DNA from: Mycobacterium sp. DL
GTDB lineage: Bacteria; Actinomycetota; Actinomycetes; Mycobacteriales; Mycobacteriaceae
NCBI RefSeq assembly: GCF_039729195.1
Contig: NZ_CP155796.1
Coordinates: 3,410,001 to 3,474,000, forward strand
Direction: 5' to 3'
Length of the DNA: 64,000 nucleotides
Positions within the stretch are counted from its first letter, which is position 1. Each line of letters begins with the position of its first letter. Under the pieces are notes generated by a model. That model saw nothing but the letters and a program-made list of their open reading frames with translations. It searched no databases and had not been told where the DNA came from. Made by a program: the position numbers and the translations under genes. Positions 1 through 13,514 of this stretch are shown here, in pieces.

Positions 1-260
1 AGGACGCGGTCGCGCTGCAGTGGGCATTCAAGGATCGCCCCGGGGACGCGCACGCAGCACTGACCACCTATCAGCAGGCGCGCGCCGAACGCGCAGCGGA
101 CCTGGTGCTGCGCGCCCGTAAGCGCTGCGACGTCACCCATGCCAAGGACCCCGAGAAGACCGAGGAATGGTACGACGAGTTGCGCAACGAGGACGGCACC
201 AACATCATTCGCGGCATCGTCGGCAACATCATGGGTGGACCAGTGACTCCGGTCAGCTGA
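1..260 (+). CDS. FAD-dependent monooxygenase, C-terminal fragment (gene cut by window edge)
   Basis: An open frame runs from base 3 to the TGA at 258-260 with no start inside the window, so only the last 85 or so residues are visible. They begin DAVALQWAF and contain a run of the type YQQARAERAADLVL, which resembles the C-terminal helix of PHBH-fold flavin monooxygenases (salicylate or 6-hydroxynicotinate hydroxylase class), where a residue stretch of the form Y-x2-x-R-x2-R follows the FAD site. The flavin-binding motifs lie upstream of the window, so the family call rests on this tail alone. It ends 7 bases before the molybdenum hydroxylase FAD subunit and is probably in the same operon. A role in ring hydroxylation after the Mo enzyme is inference. 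Confidence 0.55.
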   Translation, partial: DAVALQWAFKDRPGDAHAALTTYQQARAERAADLVLRARKRCDVTHAKDPEKTEEWYDELRNEDGTNIIRGIVGNIMGGPVTPVS

Positions 261-267
261 CCCCGCC

Positions 268-1101
268 ATGGACATCAACACCGTCGAGACGACCAGCATC
301 CCGACCCACCGCGACGCGGTGTGGCCGCTGGAACCCGGGGATGCCATCCTGGCCGGCGGAACCTGGCTGTTCTCCGAACCGCAACCACACATCCGCCGGC
401 TCGTCGACATCACTGCTCTGGGCTGGCGGCCGATAACCCTGACCGACAACGGGATCGAGCTGTCCGCGACGTGCACGCTGGCCGAGGTGTCCCAGCTGTC
501 GTCTCAACTGCCAGGCGACCGTCCCGAGTGGTCGGCAGCGCCGCTGTTTCATCAGTGCTGCACCGCCCTGCTGGCGTCGTTCAAGATCTGGGCGACGGCC
601 ACTGTGGGCGGCAACATCTGCCTGTGTTTCCCGGCGGGGTCGATGATCTCGCTGGCCTCGGCACTCGACGCGGAGCTGACGATCTGGCGCGCCGACGGCA
701 GCGACTATCGGCTGCCCATCACGGAGTTCGTCACCGGTTCGGCGAGCAACGCTCTCGGCGCCGGCGAGGTGCTTCGGTCGGTGTCGTTGCCCGCCGCCGC
801 CCTGCGAGGACGCACAGTGTTTCGCAAGCTCGCGCCGTCGCCGCTGGGCCGCTCCGGGGTGGTTGTCATCGGCAGACGTGACACCCCTGTCGACGGCGGA
901 CGCGTCGTGCTGTCGGTGACCGCGGCCACCGTGCGTCCGTACGTGTTCACCTTCCCGACTGTTCCCAGCCCGGTGGAACTCGCGGCCGCGCATGCCTGCA
1001 TCTCAGAGGATTCCTGGACCCGGGATGCGCACGGCGATCCCGACTGGCGGCGAGCGGTGACGCTGGTGCTGGCCGAGCAGATCTGTGAGGAACTCGCGTG
1101 A
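268..1101 (+). CDS. Molybdenum hydroxylase, FAD-binding medium subunit (xanthine dehydrogenase family)
   Basis: A protein of 277 aa matching the FAD subunit of CO dehydrogenase/xanthine dehydrogenase-type enzymes in length and motifs. The two FAD-contact motifs are visible: AGGT at residues 29-32 and TVGGNI near 112-117. The C-terminal part fits the CO-dehydrogenase flavoprotein C domain. In this family the subunit takes electrons from the [2Fe-2S] clusters and passes them to NAD or another acceptor. ATG at 268 follows the preceding stop by 7 bases, and its stop overlaps the GTG start of the next gene by 4 bases, so the two subunits are probably translated together. Substrate is not readable from sequence. 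Confidence 0.85.
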   Translation: MDINTVETTSIPTHRDAVWPLEPGDAILAGGTWLFSEPQPHIRRLVDITALGWRPITLTDNGIELSATCTLAEVSQLSSQLPGDRPEWSAAPLFHQCCTALLASFKIWATATVGGNICLCFPAGSMISLASALDAELTIWRADGSDYRLPITEFVTGSASNALGAGEVLRSVSLPAAALRGRTVFRKLAPSPLGRSGVVVIGRRDTPVDGGRVVLSVTAATVRPYVFTFPTVPSPVELAAAHACISEDSWTRDAHGDPDWRRAVTLVLAEQICEELA

Positions 1102-3785
1102 ACATCCGCGTGAACGGGCAAGAGACACAGGCCGTTCCGCGGGCAGGCCAGTGCCTGCGCACCTACCTGCGAGAGCACGGGCATTTCGAGGTCAAAAAAG
1201 GTTGTGACTCAGGCGACTGCGGGGCGTGTTCGGTTCTGATCGACGGTCGCGCGGTGCATTCGTGTGTGTACCCGGCGTTCCGCGCCGAGGGACACGAGGT
1301 CACCACCGTCGCGGGACTGGGCACGCCGACCGACCTGCATCCGCTGCAGCGCCGATTCGTCGATGCCGGCGGCTTCCAGTGCGGCTTCTGCACGGCGGGG
1401 ATGATCACTACGGCGTCGTCCCTGTCCGAGCAGCAGCTCGCCGACCTCCCCCAGGCGCTGAAGGGAAACCTCTGCCGCTGCACCGGGTATCGCGCCATCA
1501 CCGACGCGCTCGACGGCGAGATCAACATCGAGAAGTCCGGCGGGGTGGGCTGTTCCATCGGAGCCCCCGCCGCGACGCGAGTGGTGACGGGGACCGAGCA
1601 GTACACCATGGACTTCGCCCCGCCCGGGCTGCTGCATCTGGCGGTGCTGACCAGCCCGGTCGCCCACGCCCGGATCGTCGCCATCGACACCACCGCGGCC
1701 GAGGAGATCGACGGGGTGCACCTCGTGCTGACACACCATGACAGTCCCGGTGTTCCGTTCTCCACCGCCCGCCACGAGAACCGCCACGACGATCCCGACG
1801 ACACGGTGGTGCTCGACGCTACGGTGCGCTTCCGGGGCCAACGGGTTGCCGCCGTCGTCGCCGACTCGGTGGCCATCGCCGAAAAGGCCTGCCGGGCAAT
1901 CTCTGTCACGTACCAGGAGCTGCCGTCGGTGTTCGACCCCGAGGCGGCCCGGTCGTCGGATGCGCCTCTGCTGCACGGCGAGAAGGGTGCGGACACCCGG
2001 ATCGCCGATGCGTCCAGAAACCTCGTCGCCGAAGTGCACGGCGGCGTCGGAGACATCGAGGCGGGTATCAGTGCGGCGGTGGCGGCCGGCGGCGCGGTCG
2101 TGCGGGAGCGATTCACCACCCAGCGTGTCCAGCACGCACACCTGGAGACCCACGGCTGCACCGGATGGCGGGATGAGGACGGCCGGTTGGCGCTGCGGAC
2201 GAGTTCGCAGGTGCCGTTCCTGATTCGCGACGAGCTGTGCCACGTATTCGGTCTCGAGCCAGACGATGTGCGGGTCTTCACCCGTCGGATCGGCGGCGGC
2301 TTCGGCGGCAAACAGGAGATGCTCACCGAGGACATCGTGACGCTGGCGGTGCTGCGACTGGGGCGCCCGGTGCGCTACGAGTTCAGCCGATCGGATCAGT
2401 TCACGATGGCGCCCTGTCGCCACCCGTACCGGATCGACGTCACCGCAGCCGCCGGGGCCGACGGGGTGCTGACCGCGCTCGCCGTGGATGTGCTCATCGA
2501 CGCCGGGGCGTACGGCAACCACAGCACCGGCGTGATGTTCCACGGCTGCGCGGAATCGGTGTCGGTGTACCGGTGCGCGAACAAACGTGTTGACGCGCAA
2601 GCGGTCTACACCAACAACCTGCCCTCCGGCGCATTCCGCGGCTACGGGCTGAGCCAGATGATCTTTGCCGTCGAGTCCGCGATCGACGAGCTGGCGCACC
2701 GGCTCGACATGAACCCGTTCGAGCTTCGGCGGCGCAGTGTGGTGGTGCCCGGTGACGACTTCGTCGACGCCCACGTCGGCGACGACGATCTCGCCTTCGG
2801 CAGTTACGGCCTGGATCAGTGCCTCGACCTGACACAGCAGGCCCTCGCCGACGGCACCGGCTCGGCCGCTCCGGAGGGGTGGCCCGTCGGCGAGGGGATG
2901 GCCATCGCGATGATCGCGACGATCCCGCCACGCGGCCACTTCGCCGAGGCCTCGGTCACCGTCACCCCCGATGGGGATTACCTGCTGTCGGTCGGCACCG
3001 CGGAGTTCGGCAACGGCACCACCACTGTGCACACGCAGCTGGCCGCCACCGAGCTGAACACCACACCCGACCGGATCACGATCCGTCAATCCGACACGCA
3101 GACAACGGGTTACGATACCGGCGCGTTCGGCTCGGCGGGAACCGTGGTGGCCGGTCAGGCGGTGATGGCCGCGTGCCGAGAGCTGCGGACGATGATGGTG
3201 AGCGCCGCCGCCGAGCTGGCCGGGGCGGGCCCGCACACCTGCGCGCTGACTCCCCACGGAGTTCAGTGCGGCACCCGACTGGTCGAGTTCGCCGATCTGC
3301 CCACCTCACTGGTCGGCCACGGGCGCCACGACGGCACACCGCGCTCGGTGGCGTTCAATGTGCAGGGCTTCCGGGTCGCGGTGAACCCGGCCACGGGTGA
3401 GGTGCGCATCCTGAAGTCGATCCAGGCTGCCGACGCAGGCGTGGTGATCAACCCCCAGCAGTGCCGCGGGCAGGTGGAAGGCGGTGTGGCCCAGGCGATC
3501 GGCTCCGCGCTCTACGAGCAGATCCTGATCGGACCCGACGGCGCCGTGCTCACCGACGCACTACGCAACTATCACATCCCACAATTGGCCGACGTTCCGG
3601 TCACCGACGTGCTTTTCGCCGACACCTATGACCAGTTCGGTCCGCTCGGAGCAAAATCCATGAGCGAATCGCCCTACAACCCGGTGGCGCCCGCGCTGGC
3701 GAACGCGATCGCGCGGGCCTGCGGCGCCCGGGTGCGCGAACTGCCGATGACCCCGGCGCGGGTGTGGCGCACGCTGTCTAGCTAG
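1098..3785 (+). CDS. Fused [2Fe-2S] and molybdopterin large subunit of a molybdenum hydroxylase
   Basis: 895 aa. Residues 1-75 are a plant-type ferredoxin fold with Cys 36, 41, 44 and 56; residues 80-150 are the second [2Fe-2S] domain with Cys 95, 98, 126 and 128; from about residue 165 to the end lie the two molybdopterin-binding domains. Motifs GGGFGGK, AFRGYG and GAKSMSESP are present, and Glu857 in the last one is the expected catalytic base. The chain has both iron-sulfur domains but no FAD domain, which is the separate preceding gene. Aldehyde oxidoreductase of Desulfovibrio has the same fused order, but without any FAD partner. GTG start at 1098 overlaps the upstream stop. Likely hydroxylates an aldehyde or N-heterocycle (purine, nicotinate or similar); the neighbouring flavin monooxygenase favours a ring substrate. 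Confidence 0.85.
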   Translation: MNIRVNGQETQAVPRAGQCLRTYLREHGHFEVKKGCDSGDCGACSVLIDGRAVHSCVYPAFRAEGHEVTTVAGLGTPTDLHPLQRRFVDAGGFQCGFCTAGMITTASSLSEQQLADLPQALKGNLCRCTGYRAITDALDGEINIEKSGGVGCSIGAPAATRVVTGTEQYTMDFAPPGLLHLAVLTSPVAHARIVAIDTTAAEEIDGVHLVLTHHDSPGVPFSTARHENRHDDPDDTVVLDATVRFRGQRVAAVVADSVAIAEKACRAISVTYQELPSVFDPEAARSSDAPLLHGEKGADTRIADASRNLVAEVHGGVGDIEAGISAAVAAGGAVVRERFTTQRVQHAHLETHGCTGWRDEDGRLALRTSSQVPFLIRDELCHVFGLEPDDVRVFTRRIGGGFGGKQEMLTEDIVTLAVLRLGRPVRYEFSRSDQFTMAPCRHPYRIDVTAAAGADGVLTALAVDVLIDAGAYGNHSTGVMFHGCAESVSVYRCANKRVDAQAVYTNNLPSGAFRGYGLSQMIFAVESAIDELAHRLDMNPFELRRRSVVVPGDDFVDAHVGDDDLAFGSYGLDQCLDLTQQALADGTGSAAPEGWPVGEGMAIAMIATIPPRGHFAEASVTVTPDGDYLLSVGTAEFGNGTTTVHTQLAATELNTTPDRITIRQSDTQTTGYDTGAFGSAGTVVAGQAVMAACRELRTMMVSAAAELAGAGPHTCALTPHGVQCGTRLVEFADLPTSLVGHGRHDGTPRSVAFNVQGFRVAVNPATGEVRILKSIQAADAGVVINPQQCRGQVEGGVAQAIGSALYEQILIGPDGAVLTDALRNYHIPQLADVPVTDVLFADTYDQFGPLGAKSMSESPYNPVAPALANAIARACGARVRELPMTPARVWRTLSS

Positions 3786-3804
3786 CGATTTCGGCGCCGA
3801 GTGC

Positions 3805-3846
3805 ACGGTTTGTGACGAGAACCGGCCGAAATTCGTCACAAACCGT
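3805..3846. repeat. Perfect 14-bp inverted repeat between convergent genes
   Basis: Left arm 3805-3818 (acggtttgtgacga) and right arm 3833-3846 are exact reverse complements around a 14-base spacer. A further GC-rich match (ggcgc near 3794 and gcgcc near 3853) could lengthen it. It lies between the molybdenum hydroxylase and metH, which converge, so it may stop transcription from both sides. It lacks a T tract on either strand, so it is not a canonical intrinsic terminator. The size and composition also suit a dispersed palindromic element. Confidence 0.7.
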
Positions 3847-3868
3847 ACTTTCGCGCCGCCGTACTCGC

Positions 3869-7633
<3,765 letters not shown>

Positions 7634-8000
7634 GTGCGCTCCTTCCATAACGGAAGGCGTCCTTAACTCTGCCGAGCGTGGCGGATACCGAGTGGGGACC
7701 GGACCCCAACGTAACCGTTGCAACGCCTCTCGACCTCGACGAGTCTACGTCCTCACCTGATCGACGTCTGGACACCCATCTCGTCGCTACGACCTCGACC
7801 CGCTCGGCGATCGCGGCGCCCACGAGCGGCACCTCGCGAATCCCGTCGGAAAAGTCGAAGCCACCAGAGTTAACCAGATTGCCGCCGAGGGTATTTCGCC
7901 CGCAGATCGGCGGCCCTCGCAGCGGGGTGGTCCGACAGCCGCGAATCGGGTCGCGAGTCGATGCCCGCCATCGGGCCCGCGCAGGGCTTACGCTGACGTG
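7634..8000. other. Divergent intergenic region between metH and the PAC2 gene
   Basis: 367 bases with no convincing gene. On the minus strand GGAAGGAGC (7638-7646) is a strong ribosome binding site that decides the metH GTG start. A short hairpin (tgggg/cccca, 7693-7708) lies in the likely metH leader. I searched by eye for the conserved B12 box of cobalamin riboswitches and for SAM riboswitch cores on the minus strand and did not find them. A TANNNT element (tacgtt, minus strand 7713-7708) could be the metH minus-10. Confidence 0.5.
7989..7994 (+). promoter_or_regulatory. Candidate minus-10 element of a leaderless PAC2 transcript
   Basis: TACGCT at 7989-7994 fits the mycobacterial TANNNT minus-10. 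Transcription starting about 7 bases later would begin at the GTG at 8001, giving a leaderless mRNA. No Shine-Dalgarno sequence is seen before that GTG, which agrees with this reading. Inference from spacing only. Confidence 0.4.
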
Positions 8001-8891
8001 GTGACCCCCTCGGATTTCAGCGGTCCGAAGCGATCCGACCTGCCCGATCTCAGCGACACGATCATCGTCGCGGCGTTCGAGGGCTGGAATGACGCCGGTG
8101 ACGCAGCCAGCGATGCGCTCGAGCACCTGGATGCCATCTGGGAGGCCGAGACACTCGTCGAGATCGATGACGAGGCCTACTACGACTATCAGGTCAACCG
8201 GCCGGTGATTCGGCAGGTCGACGGCGTGACCCGCGAACTGGTCTGGCCGTCGATGCGGATCTCGCACTGCCGCCCGCCGGGCGCCGACCGCGACATCGTG
8301 CTGATGCACGGCGTGGAACCCAACATGCGATGGCGCACCTTCTGCGCGGAGTTGCTGGCCATCGCGGACAAACTGGGCGTCCAGACGGTTGTGATCCTGG
8401 GCGCATTACTGGCCGACACGCCCCACACCAGGCCGGTACCGGTGTCGGGAGCGGCCTACTCCCCCGACTCGGCGCAGACGTTCGGGCTGGAGGAAACCCG
8501 GTACGAGGGTCCGACCGGCATCGCCGGCGTGTTCCAGGACGCCTGCGTGCAGGCCGGGATACCGGCGGTCACGTTCTGGGCGGCGGTGCCGCACTACGTC
8601 TCGCAGCCACCGAGCCCCAAGGCGACGGTCGCGCTGCTGCGGCGCGTCGAGGACGTGCTCGACATCGAGGTGCCGCTGGCAGATCTACCCGCACAGGCCG
8701 AGGAGTGGGAGCAGGCGGTCACCGAGATGACCTCCGAGGACGACGAGATCGCCGAGTACGTGCAGTCCCTGGAGGAACGCGGCGACGCCGAGGTCGATAT
8801 GAACGAGGCGGTCGCCAAGATCGACGGGGATGCGCTGGCAGCGGAGTTCGAGCGCTACCTGCGGCGCCGAGGGCCCGGTTACCGCAGCTGA
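8001..8891 (+). CDS. PAC2 family protein (Rv2125-like)
   Basis: 296 aa from GTG 8001 (GTG 7998 is the next codon upstream). The sequence has the PAC2 signature: an N-terminal AAFEGWNDAGDAAS stretch, a central VILGALLADTPHTRP loop and an acidic C-terminal tail. PAC2 proteins share the fold of eukaryotic proteasome assembly chaperones; mycobacteria have a proteasome, but I know of no proven assembly role for this member. Its position beside metH matches Rv2125 next to Rv2124c. It converges with the patatin gene, 12 bases apart. Confidence 0.85.
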   Translation: MTPSDFSGPKRSDLPDLSDTIIVAAFEGWNDAGDAASDALEHLDAIWEAETLVEIDDEAYYDYQVNRPVIRQVDGVTRELVWPSMRISHCRPPGADRDIVLMHGVEPNMRWRTFCAELLAIADKLGVQTVVILGALLADTPHTRPVPVSGAAYSPDSAQTFGLEETRYEGPTGIAGVFQDACVQAGIPAVTFWAAVPHYVSQPPSPKATVALLRRVEDVLDIEVPLADLPAQAEEWEQAVTEMTSEDDEIAEYVQSLEERGDAEVDMNEAVAKIDGDALAAEFERYLRRRGPGYRS

Positions 8892-8903
8892 ACTGCGTCG
8901 GCG

Positions 8904-9905
8904 TCAGCGGAATCGCTTCGTGTAGCTCGACCAGTCCCAGGTCGACAGGAAGTCCTCCCCGGCGCGCTGCCCGCTCTGGTACAGCGATCGTTTGTCCTGC
9001 TCGGAGAGGTCGAAGTCGAGAACCCCGACATCGCTGGTGTCGATTCGGATGGTCCGGGCGCTCACCCGGGGCTGGTTGAGATATGCCTGGTCGCGGCCGA
9101 CGAGGGTGGTCGTCACGACCTGCTCGAGCAACATCGGCGAACCCAGCCGGCGCAGCGGTCGCAACGCCGGGATCACCTGCTCGTTCTCGGCCGGGAGCGT
9201 GGGCAGCAGCGTCACCCCGAACGTCGGCCAGCGCGGATCCTCGTCGTCTGTGCGGTCGAGGGAATCGATCGGGAAGTTCGACAGCAGACCGCCGTCCACC
9301 AGCGTGGACACCCTGCCGTCAGCACTGGTCAACGATGCGGGACGGTAGAAGAACGGGATGGCCGTCGACGCGCGGACGGCATCCGCCACGAGCTGCACGT
9401 CGGGATCGAGCCCGTAGATCCGCTGGTAGTCCCACGGCAGCCGGATCAGCTGGCCCAGGGAGACGTCGGCCACGGTGACGACGAGGCGGTACCGCTGCTC
9501 GGGCGGCAGGCTGGAATCGCTGATCGCGAGGTCGGCGAACGTCGTCACCCCGAAATCGGCCAGTTGCGCCGCCACCCAGTTGCGCAGGGCGTCGCCGCGG
9601 TAGATGCCGCCGCCGGTCAGCACCCCCCAGGCGGGTCCCAGCACCGGCACCCGTTCGATCGGGCCCGGGTCGAGGAACGTCCGGTAGTCGATGTCCATCG
9701 CCAGCGATTCCAGCTGTGCCGCGGACAGGTCGCCGCTCTGCGTGGCGGCAGCCAGGACGGCACCCACCAGTGCCCCCGCGGAGGTACCCGAGACACGTTG
9801 TGGCACATAGCCTGCGCGCACAAGCGATGCGACGGCGCCGACAAGCGCGACACCTTTGACGCCCCCGCCCGAGAGCACCAGGTCAGCGTGGCCGGAATCC
9901 GTCAC
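8904..9905 (-). CDS. Patatin-like phospholipase family protein
   Basis: 333 aa. Patatin fold lipid acyl hydrolase with all core elements: oxyanion motif GGGVKG at residues 13-18, nucleophile elbow GTSAG near 40-44, and catalytic-dyad Asp in DGGLLSNFP in the second half. There is no signal peptide, so it is probably cytoplasmic or at the inner membrane face. The GTG start follows the stop of the upstream DUF1254 lipoprotein gene by 2 bases, so translation is probably coupled. The natural lipid substrate cannot be told. Confidence 0.9.
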   Translation of the reverse strand: MTDSGHADLVLSGGGVKGVALVGAVASLVRAGYVPQRVSGTSAGALVGAVLAAATQSGDLSAAQLESLAMDIDYRTFLDPGPIERVPVLGPAWGVLTGGGIYRGDALRNWVAAQLADFGVTTFADLAISDSSLPPEQRYRLVVTVADVSLGQLIRLPWDYQRIYGLDPDVQLVADAVRASTAIPFFYRPASLTSADGRVSTLVDGGLLSNFPIDSLDRTDDEDPRWPTFGVTLLPTLPAENEQVIPALRPLRRLGSPMLLEQVVTTTLVGRDQAYLNQPRVSARTIRIDTSDVGVLDFDLSEQDKRSLYQSGQRAGEDFLSTWDWSSYTKRFR

Positions 9906-9907
9906 GG

Positions 9908-11350
9908 TCAGGCCTTTTCGGGCGGTGGTGCCGTCCAGGTGCCGTTCAGAGCGTCGGGCTTGGGCCAGTACAGCCGCAGGACGAGCATGAACGGCCCCTC
10001 GGGTGCGGGCAGCCAGTTGGCCTCCCTGTCGATGCCCGGTGACGGGTTCTGGACGAAGAAGGTGTACCCGCCATCGGGATCGGGCACCAGGCTGGGCAGC
10101 ATCTCCGAGTTGATCAGGTATCGCCTCATCGGATTGGCGACCAGACGACTGGCAGGCAGTTCGTACATGGTCAGCGACCAGAATGCGTTCACCGGGGGCA
10201 ACCCACCGGACGGGAACCGGAATGTGTAGTTGTTCGCCCCGGTGAGCGGAGCACCGGCGGCGTCGTTGACGAAGCTCGGATAGATGGCCTCGGCGGCGGT
10301 GTTGCCGTAGATCCCGAGGACCGCGCCGGCCATCCGGTACAGGTAGTTGCCGTTGAGATCCTCCCTGGTGCCGAAGAGCTGCGACGAGGTCACCCGACCG
10401 GTGTCGATGTCGGCCTTCTTGAACGCGTCGAATTCCGCCCAGGCGTCGGCCATCCCGCCTTCGATCGCGGCGCGCATCTCGGGGCTCAGCGCATCGGCGT
10501 CGAAAGACTCCTGGGATCCGATGCCGATGCTCGCGAACCTCTCCCGCAGCCCTTCTTCACCGGGCAGGGTCGGAGCGAAGCGCAACACGAAGTCGAGGAC
10601 CTCGAAGAACTGCGGCGACGCACGCTGCTGGTCCGCTGTCAGTGGCGGTGCGAAGTCGATGGCCGGTACGGGTTCGGGCGGTGGCTGGTTCAGGAACACC
10701 GACAGCGGCGCGACCTGATAACCCGCCTGGATCTTCTCGACCTCAGCGATGTCGGACGGCCCGAACAGCTGGGTGCGGTACAGCACGAACGCCAGGTCGG
10801 TGTCCGACCGGATCACCTCGTCGACGCCTTCGGGTTTCTCGCCCTGCCAGTTCGGCCCGGCGAGCAGAAACGTCCCGCCACCGTTGCCCGTGGTGCGGCT
10901 ACCGACGTAGGCGACGTTGGAGGTGTATCCGTCGACGAACTGCAGCGAGTAGTAGCGGTCCTGCTGGATCGGCGGCACGGTCAGCACCAGCGGTTCGGCG
11001 CGAAGGTCGGCGCCGACGGCCGAATAGGGCGTGTCCGAGTTGGGTGTCTGGATGGCGGTGTCCTCGGGGGTGTACACCCGCGCGGTGTTGTGGATCTCGT
11101 TCCAGCCGCCCTTGTACTCGGGATCCTGGTTGTCGACGAAGTAGGCGTACTGCACCCGATAGTTGTCGACCATCGGGAAGCCGTAGATGTAGGCCTCCTT
11201 GGCGATGGCGCGCGCCTCGACAGGACTGACGGCAGCGGCCGGAGTCTCGGTGGGTGTGGACGTCTCGGAGGTCTGCGCCTCCTCGGTGGCCGACGTGCAC
11301 CCGGCCAGAAGTGCCAGGGCGGCCAGTCCGACGACCAGACGGCGGATCAC
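9908..11350 (-). CDS. DUF1254/DUF1214 domain lipoprotein
   Basis: 480 aa from GTG 11350, chosen because it gives a compact lipoprotein signal peptide (two Arg at 3-4, hydrophobic run, lipobox LLAGC with Cys18) and has aaggggtgg upstream; an in-frame start at 11401 would add a non-signal leader. After a Thr/Ser/Glu/Pro-rich linker follow DUF1254 (about 50-180, with YGFPMVDNYR) and DUF1214 (about 330-470, ending near FRFPSGGLPPVNAFWSLTMY). Family members are mostly uncharacterised envelope proteins. It precedes the patatin gene by 2 bases, which suggests a joint envelope lipid function; that is inference. Confidence 0.85.
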   Translation of the reverse strand: MIRRLVVGLAALALLAGCTSATEEAQTSETSTPTETPAAAVSPVEARAIAKEAYIYGFPMVDNYRVQYAYFVDNQDPEYKGGWNEIHNTARVYTPEDTAIQTPNSDTPYSAVGADLRAEPLVLTVPPIQQDRYYSLQFVDGYTSNVAYVGSRTTGNGGGTFLLAGPNWQGEKPEGVDEVIRSDTDLAFVLYRTQLFGPSDIAEVEKIQAGYQVAPLSVFLNQPPPEPVPAIDFAPPLTADQQRASPQFFEVLDFVLRFAPTLPGEEGLRERFASIGIGSQESFDADALSPEMRAAIEGGMADAWAEFDAFKKADIDTGRVTSSQLFGTREDLNGNYLYRMAGAVLGIYGNTAAEAIYPSFVNDAAGAPLTGANNYTFRFPSGGLPPVNAFWSLTMYELPASRLVANPMRRYLINSEMLPSLVPDPDGGYTFFVQNPSPGIDREANWLPAPEGPFMLVLRLYWPKPDALNGTWTAPPPEKA

Positions 11351-11430
11351 GTCCGCGCCACCCCTTGCATGCAGAACTGCCATTCCGGCCACCGGTCCCA
11401 TGGGCGGAAACCTACTCCACGGCAGGTGCT

Positions 11431-12669
11431 TTACAGCTCAACGCCGAGCAGCGCGTCTACCGCCGTCGCGACGGTTCGTCCCGCTGAACTGTCGTGACCA
11501 CCGTAGGACAGCGCGTCGGTGGCCCAACCATCAACAGCAGCAATCGCTTTCGGAGTGTCCAGATCATCTGCGAGGTAGCGGCGAACACGAGCCACGACAT
11601 CGGCGGCGTCCGGTGCCTGCGCCAGGGTCGCGGCACTGCGCCACCGGTGCAGCCGGCCCTGCGCCTCCTCGAGCACCGCCTGGCTCCAGAACCGGTCATC
11701 ACGATAGTGCCCGGCGAACAGACCGAGCCGGATGACGGAGGGATCGACGCCCTCGCGGCGCAGTCCCGACACGAGAACCAGGTTGCCGCGACTCTTGGAC
11801 ATCTTGTGCCCGTCCCAGCCGATCATGCCTGCGTGCACGTAGTGACGCGCGAAACGGCGCTCGCCGGTGACGGATTCGGCGTGCGCGGCGGAGAACTCGT
11901 GGTGCGGGAAGATCAGATCGCTGCCGCCGCCCTGGATGTCGAGGTCGGTACCGATGCGGCTCAGCGCGATCGCCGCGCACTCGACGTGCCAGCCGGGCCG
12001 GCCCGGCCCGAACGGCGACGGCCAGCTGGGTTCATCCGGTCGCTCCGCACGCCACAACAGAGCGTCGAGGGGGTCGCTCTTGCCGGCCCGCTCCGGGTCT
12101 CCCCCGCGTTCGGCGAACAGGGTCAGCATCGTGTCGCGGTCGTAACCCGATTCGTAGCCGAACTGGACCGTCGCGCCGGCGTGGAAGTACACGTCGGGGT
12201 ACTGCGCATCGTCGACGGTGTAGGCGGCCCCTGAGGCCAGCAGTTTCTCGACGACCTCGATCACCTCGGCCACCGCCTCGGTGGCGGCCACGTAATCGTG
12301 CGGTGGCAGCACCCGCAGTGCCGCCATGTCCTCGCGGAACAGGTCGGTCTCCCGGTCGGCGAGCTCGCGCCAACCGATGCCGTCGCGCAGCGCACGCTCG
12401 AACAACGGATCGTCGACGTCGGTGATGTTCTGCACGTAGTGGACGTCCAGACCGGCGTCGAGCCACAGCCGGTAGACGAGGTCGAACGTCAGGTAGGTGG
12501 CGGCGTGACCGAGATGGGTGGCGTCGTACGGGGTGATCCCGCAGACGTACATGGCGGCGGTGTCACCTGGGCTGACCGGGCGCACCTGGCGGTCCGCACT
12601 GTCGTAGAGGCGCAACTGCGGACCCCGCCCAGGCAGCACCGGAACACTCGGCGCCGACCACGATTGCAT
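11431..12669 (-). CDS. mshC: L-cysteine:GlcN-Ins ligase, mycothiol synthesis
   Basis: 412 aa. Joins cysteine to glucosaminyl-inositol using ATP in mycothiol synthesis. It is a relative of cysteinyl-tRNA synthetase without the anticodon domain: Cys43 in VCGITPYD is a zinc ligand, the HIGH motif appears as HLGH (52-55) and the KMSKS motif lies near residue 288. ATG 12669 gives the family-typical N-terminus MQSWSAP and length; the longer in-frame start at 12720 is unlikely. It lies downstream of cysQ on the same strand, as in M. tuberculosis Rv2130c/Rv2131c. Confidence 0.97.
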   Translation of the reverse strand: MQSWSAPSVPVLPGRGPQLRLYDSADRQVRPVSPGDTAAMYVCGITPYDATHLGHAATYLTFDLVYRLWLDAGLDVHYVQNITDVDDPLFERALRDGIGWRELADRETDLFREDMAALRVLPPHDYVAATEAVAEVIEVVEKLLASGAAYTVDDAQYPDVYFHAGATVQFGYESGYDRDTMLTLFAERGGDPERAGKSDPLDALLWRAERPDEPSWPSPFGPGRPGWHVECAAIALSRIGTDLDIQGGGSDLIFPHHEFSAAHAESVTGERRFARHYVHAGMIGWDGHKMSKSRGNLVLVSGLRREGVDPSVIRLGLFAGHYRDDRFWSQAVLEEAQGRLHRWRSAATLAQAPDAADVVARVRRYLADDLDTPKAIAAVDGWATDALSYGGHDSSAGRTVATAVDALLGVEL

Positions 12670-12726
12670 AGATACGACCTTAGACATCGCCGTCTGGGAC
12701 AACACCGACGGCCGTTTCATTCCCCG

Positions 12727-13497
12727 TCATCGCCGGCGGGCCGACAGGATCGTGTCCAGCAACACCTCGGCCAGCTCCGGCCGGCACATCAGCAGATCCG
12801 GCAGGTAGGGATCGCGGCGGTTGTAGATCAGCGGCGAGCCGTCGATCCGCGACGCATGCATCCCGGCGGCCCACAACACCCCGGCCGGCGCGGCCGAATC
12901 CCACTCCCACTGGCCTCCGGCATGCACGTAGGCGTCGACGTCGCCGCGGACCACGGCCATCGCCTTGGCTCCCGCCGATCCGATCCGGACCAGTTGGATG
13001 TCGAGGTGATCGCGCAGCCACCACAGCACAGCAGGAGGCCTGTTGGAACTGGCGGTGATGCGGATCGGTCCGTCGGCGCGCGGCGGCGGAGCGGTCACGG
13101 TGTCGGTGCGGTACACCTCACCGCGCGCCGGCAGCGCGACCGCGGCGTCGGTGAGACCGCCGCCGTGAGGCCCGGAAGAGCGCTGCCACAACGCGATGTG
13201 CACGGCCCAGTCCGCGCGTCCGGGCATCGAGTACTCGTGCGTGCCGTCGACGGGGTCGACGATCCACACCCGGTCGGCGTCCACCCGGGATACGTCGTCC
13301 ACGGCCTCCTCGGACAGCACCGAATCGTGCGGTCGCTCCCGGTGCAGCCGGTCCAGGATCAGCGTGTTGGCGCGCTTGTCGCCGGCGTCGCCGAGGTCGT
13401 ACGGATCGTAAAAGCCGATCTGCTCTCGCATCGCCAGCAGCAGCTCACCGGCTTCGGCGGCCACCTCGGCGGCCAGCGCTGCATCGGTGAGGGTCAC
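12727..13497 (-). CDS. cysQ: 3'-phosphoadenosine 5'-phosphate phosphatase (inositol monophosphatase family)
   Basis: 256 aa. Hydrolyses PAP to AMP in sulfate assimilation and can act on inositol phosphates. Metal-site motifs of the family are visible: [13 protein letters not shown] and [10 protein letters not shown]. The length matches Rv2131c. GTG start at 13497. It sits 57 bases upstream of mshC and probably shares its transcript, linking sulfur activation with mycothiol synthesis. Confidence 0.92.
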   Translation of the reverse strand: MTLTDAALAAEVAAEAGELLLAMREQIGFYDPYDLGDAGDKRANTLILDRLHRERPHDSVLSEEAVDDVSRVDADRVWIVDPVDGTHEYSMPGRADWAVHIALWQRSSGPHGGGLTDAAVALPARGEVYRTDTVTAPPPRADGPIRITASSNRPPAVLWWLRDHLDIQLVRIGSAGAKAMAVVRGDVDAYVHAGGQWEWDSAAPAGVLWAAGMHASRIDGSPLIYNRRDPYLPDLLMCRPELAEVLLDTILSARRR

Positions 13498-13514
13498 CGG
13501 GCAAGTAGATCACG

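Noticed and set aside
1209..3257. 682-aa open frame on the minus strand
   Set aside because: It is antisense to the molybdenum hydroxylase large subunit, whose motifs are complete. The antisense product is Arg/Gly/His-rich without any domain, typical of high-GC shadow frames.
3786..3868. Intrinsic terminator at the Mo hydroxylase/metH junction
   Set aside because: The stem is strong but lacks a T tract on either strand, so I reported it as an inverted repeat only.
7634..8000. Cobalamin riboswitch before metH
   Set aside because: The conserved B12 box and core were not found by eye on the minus strand. A covariance-model scan would decide.
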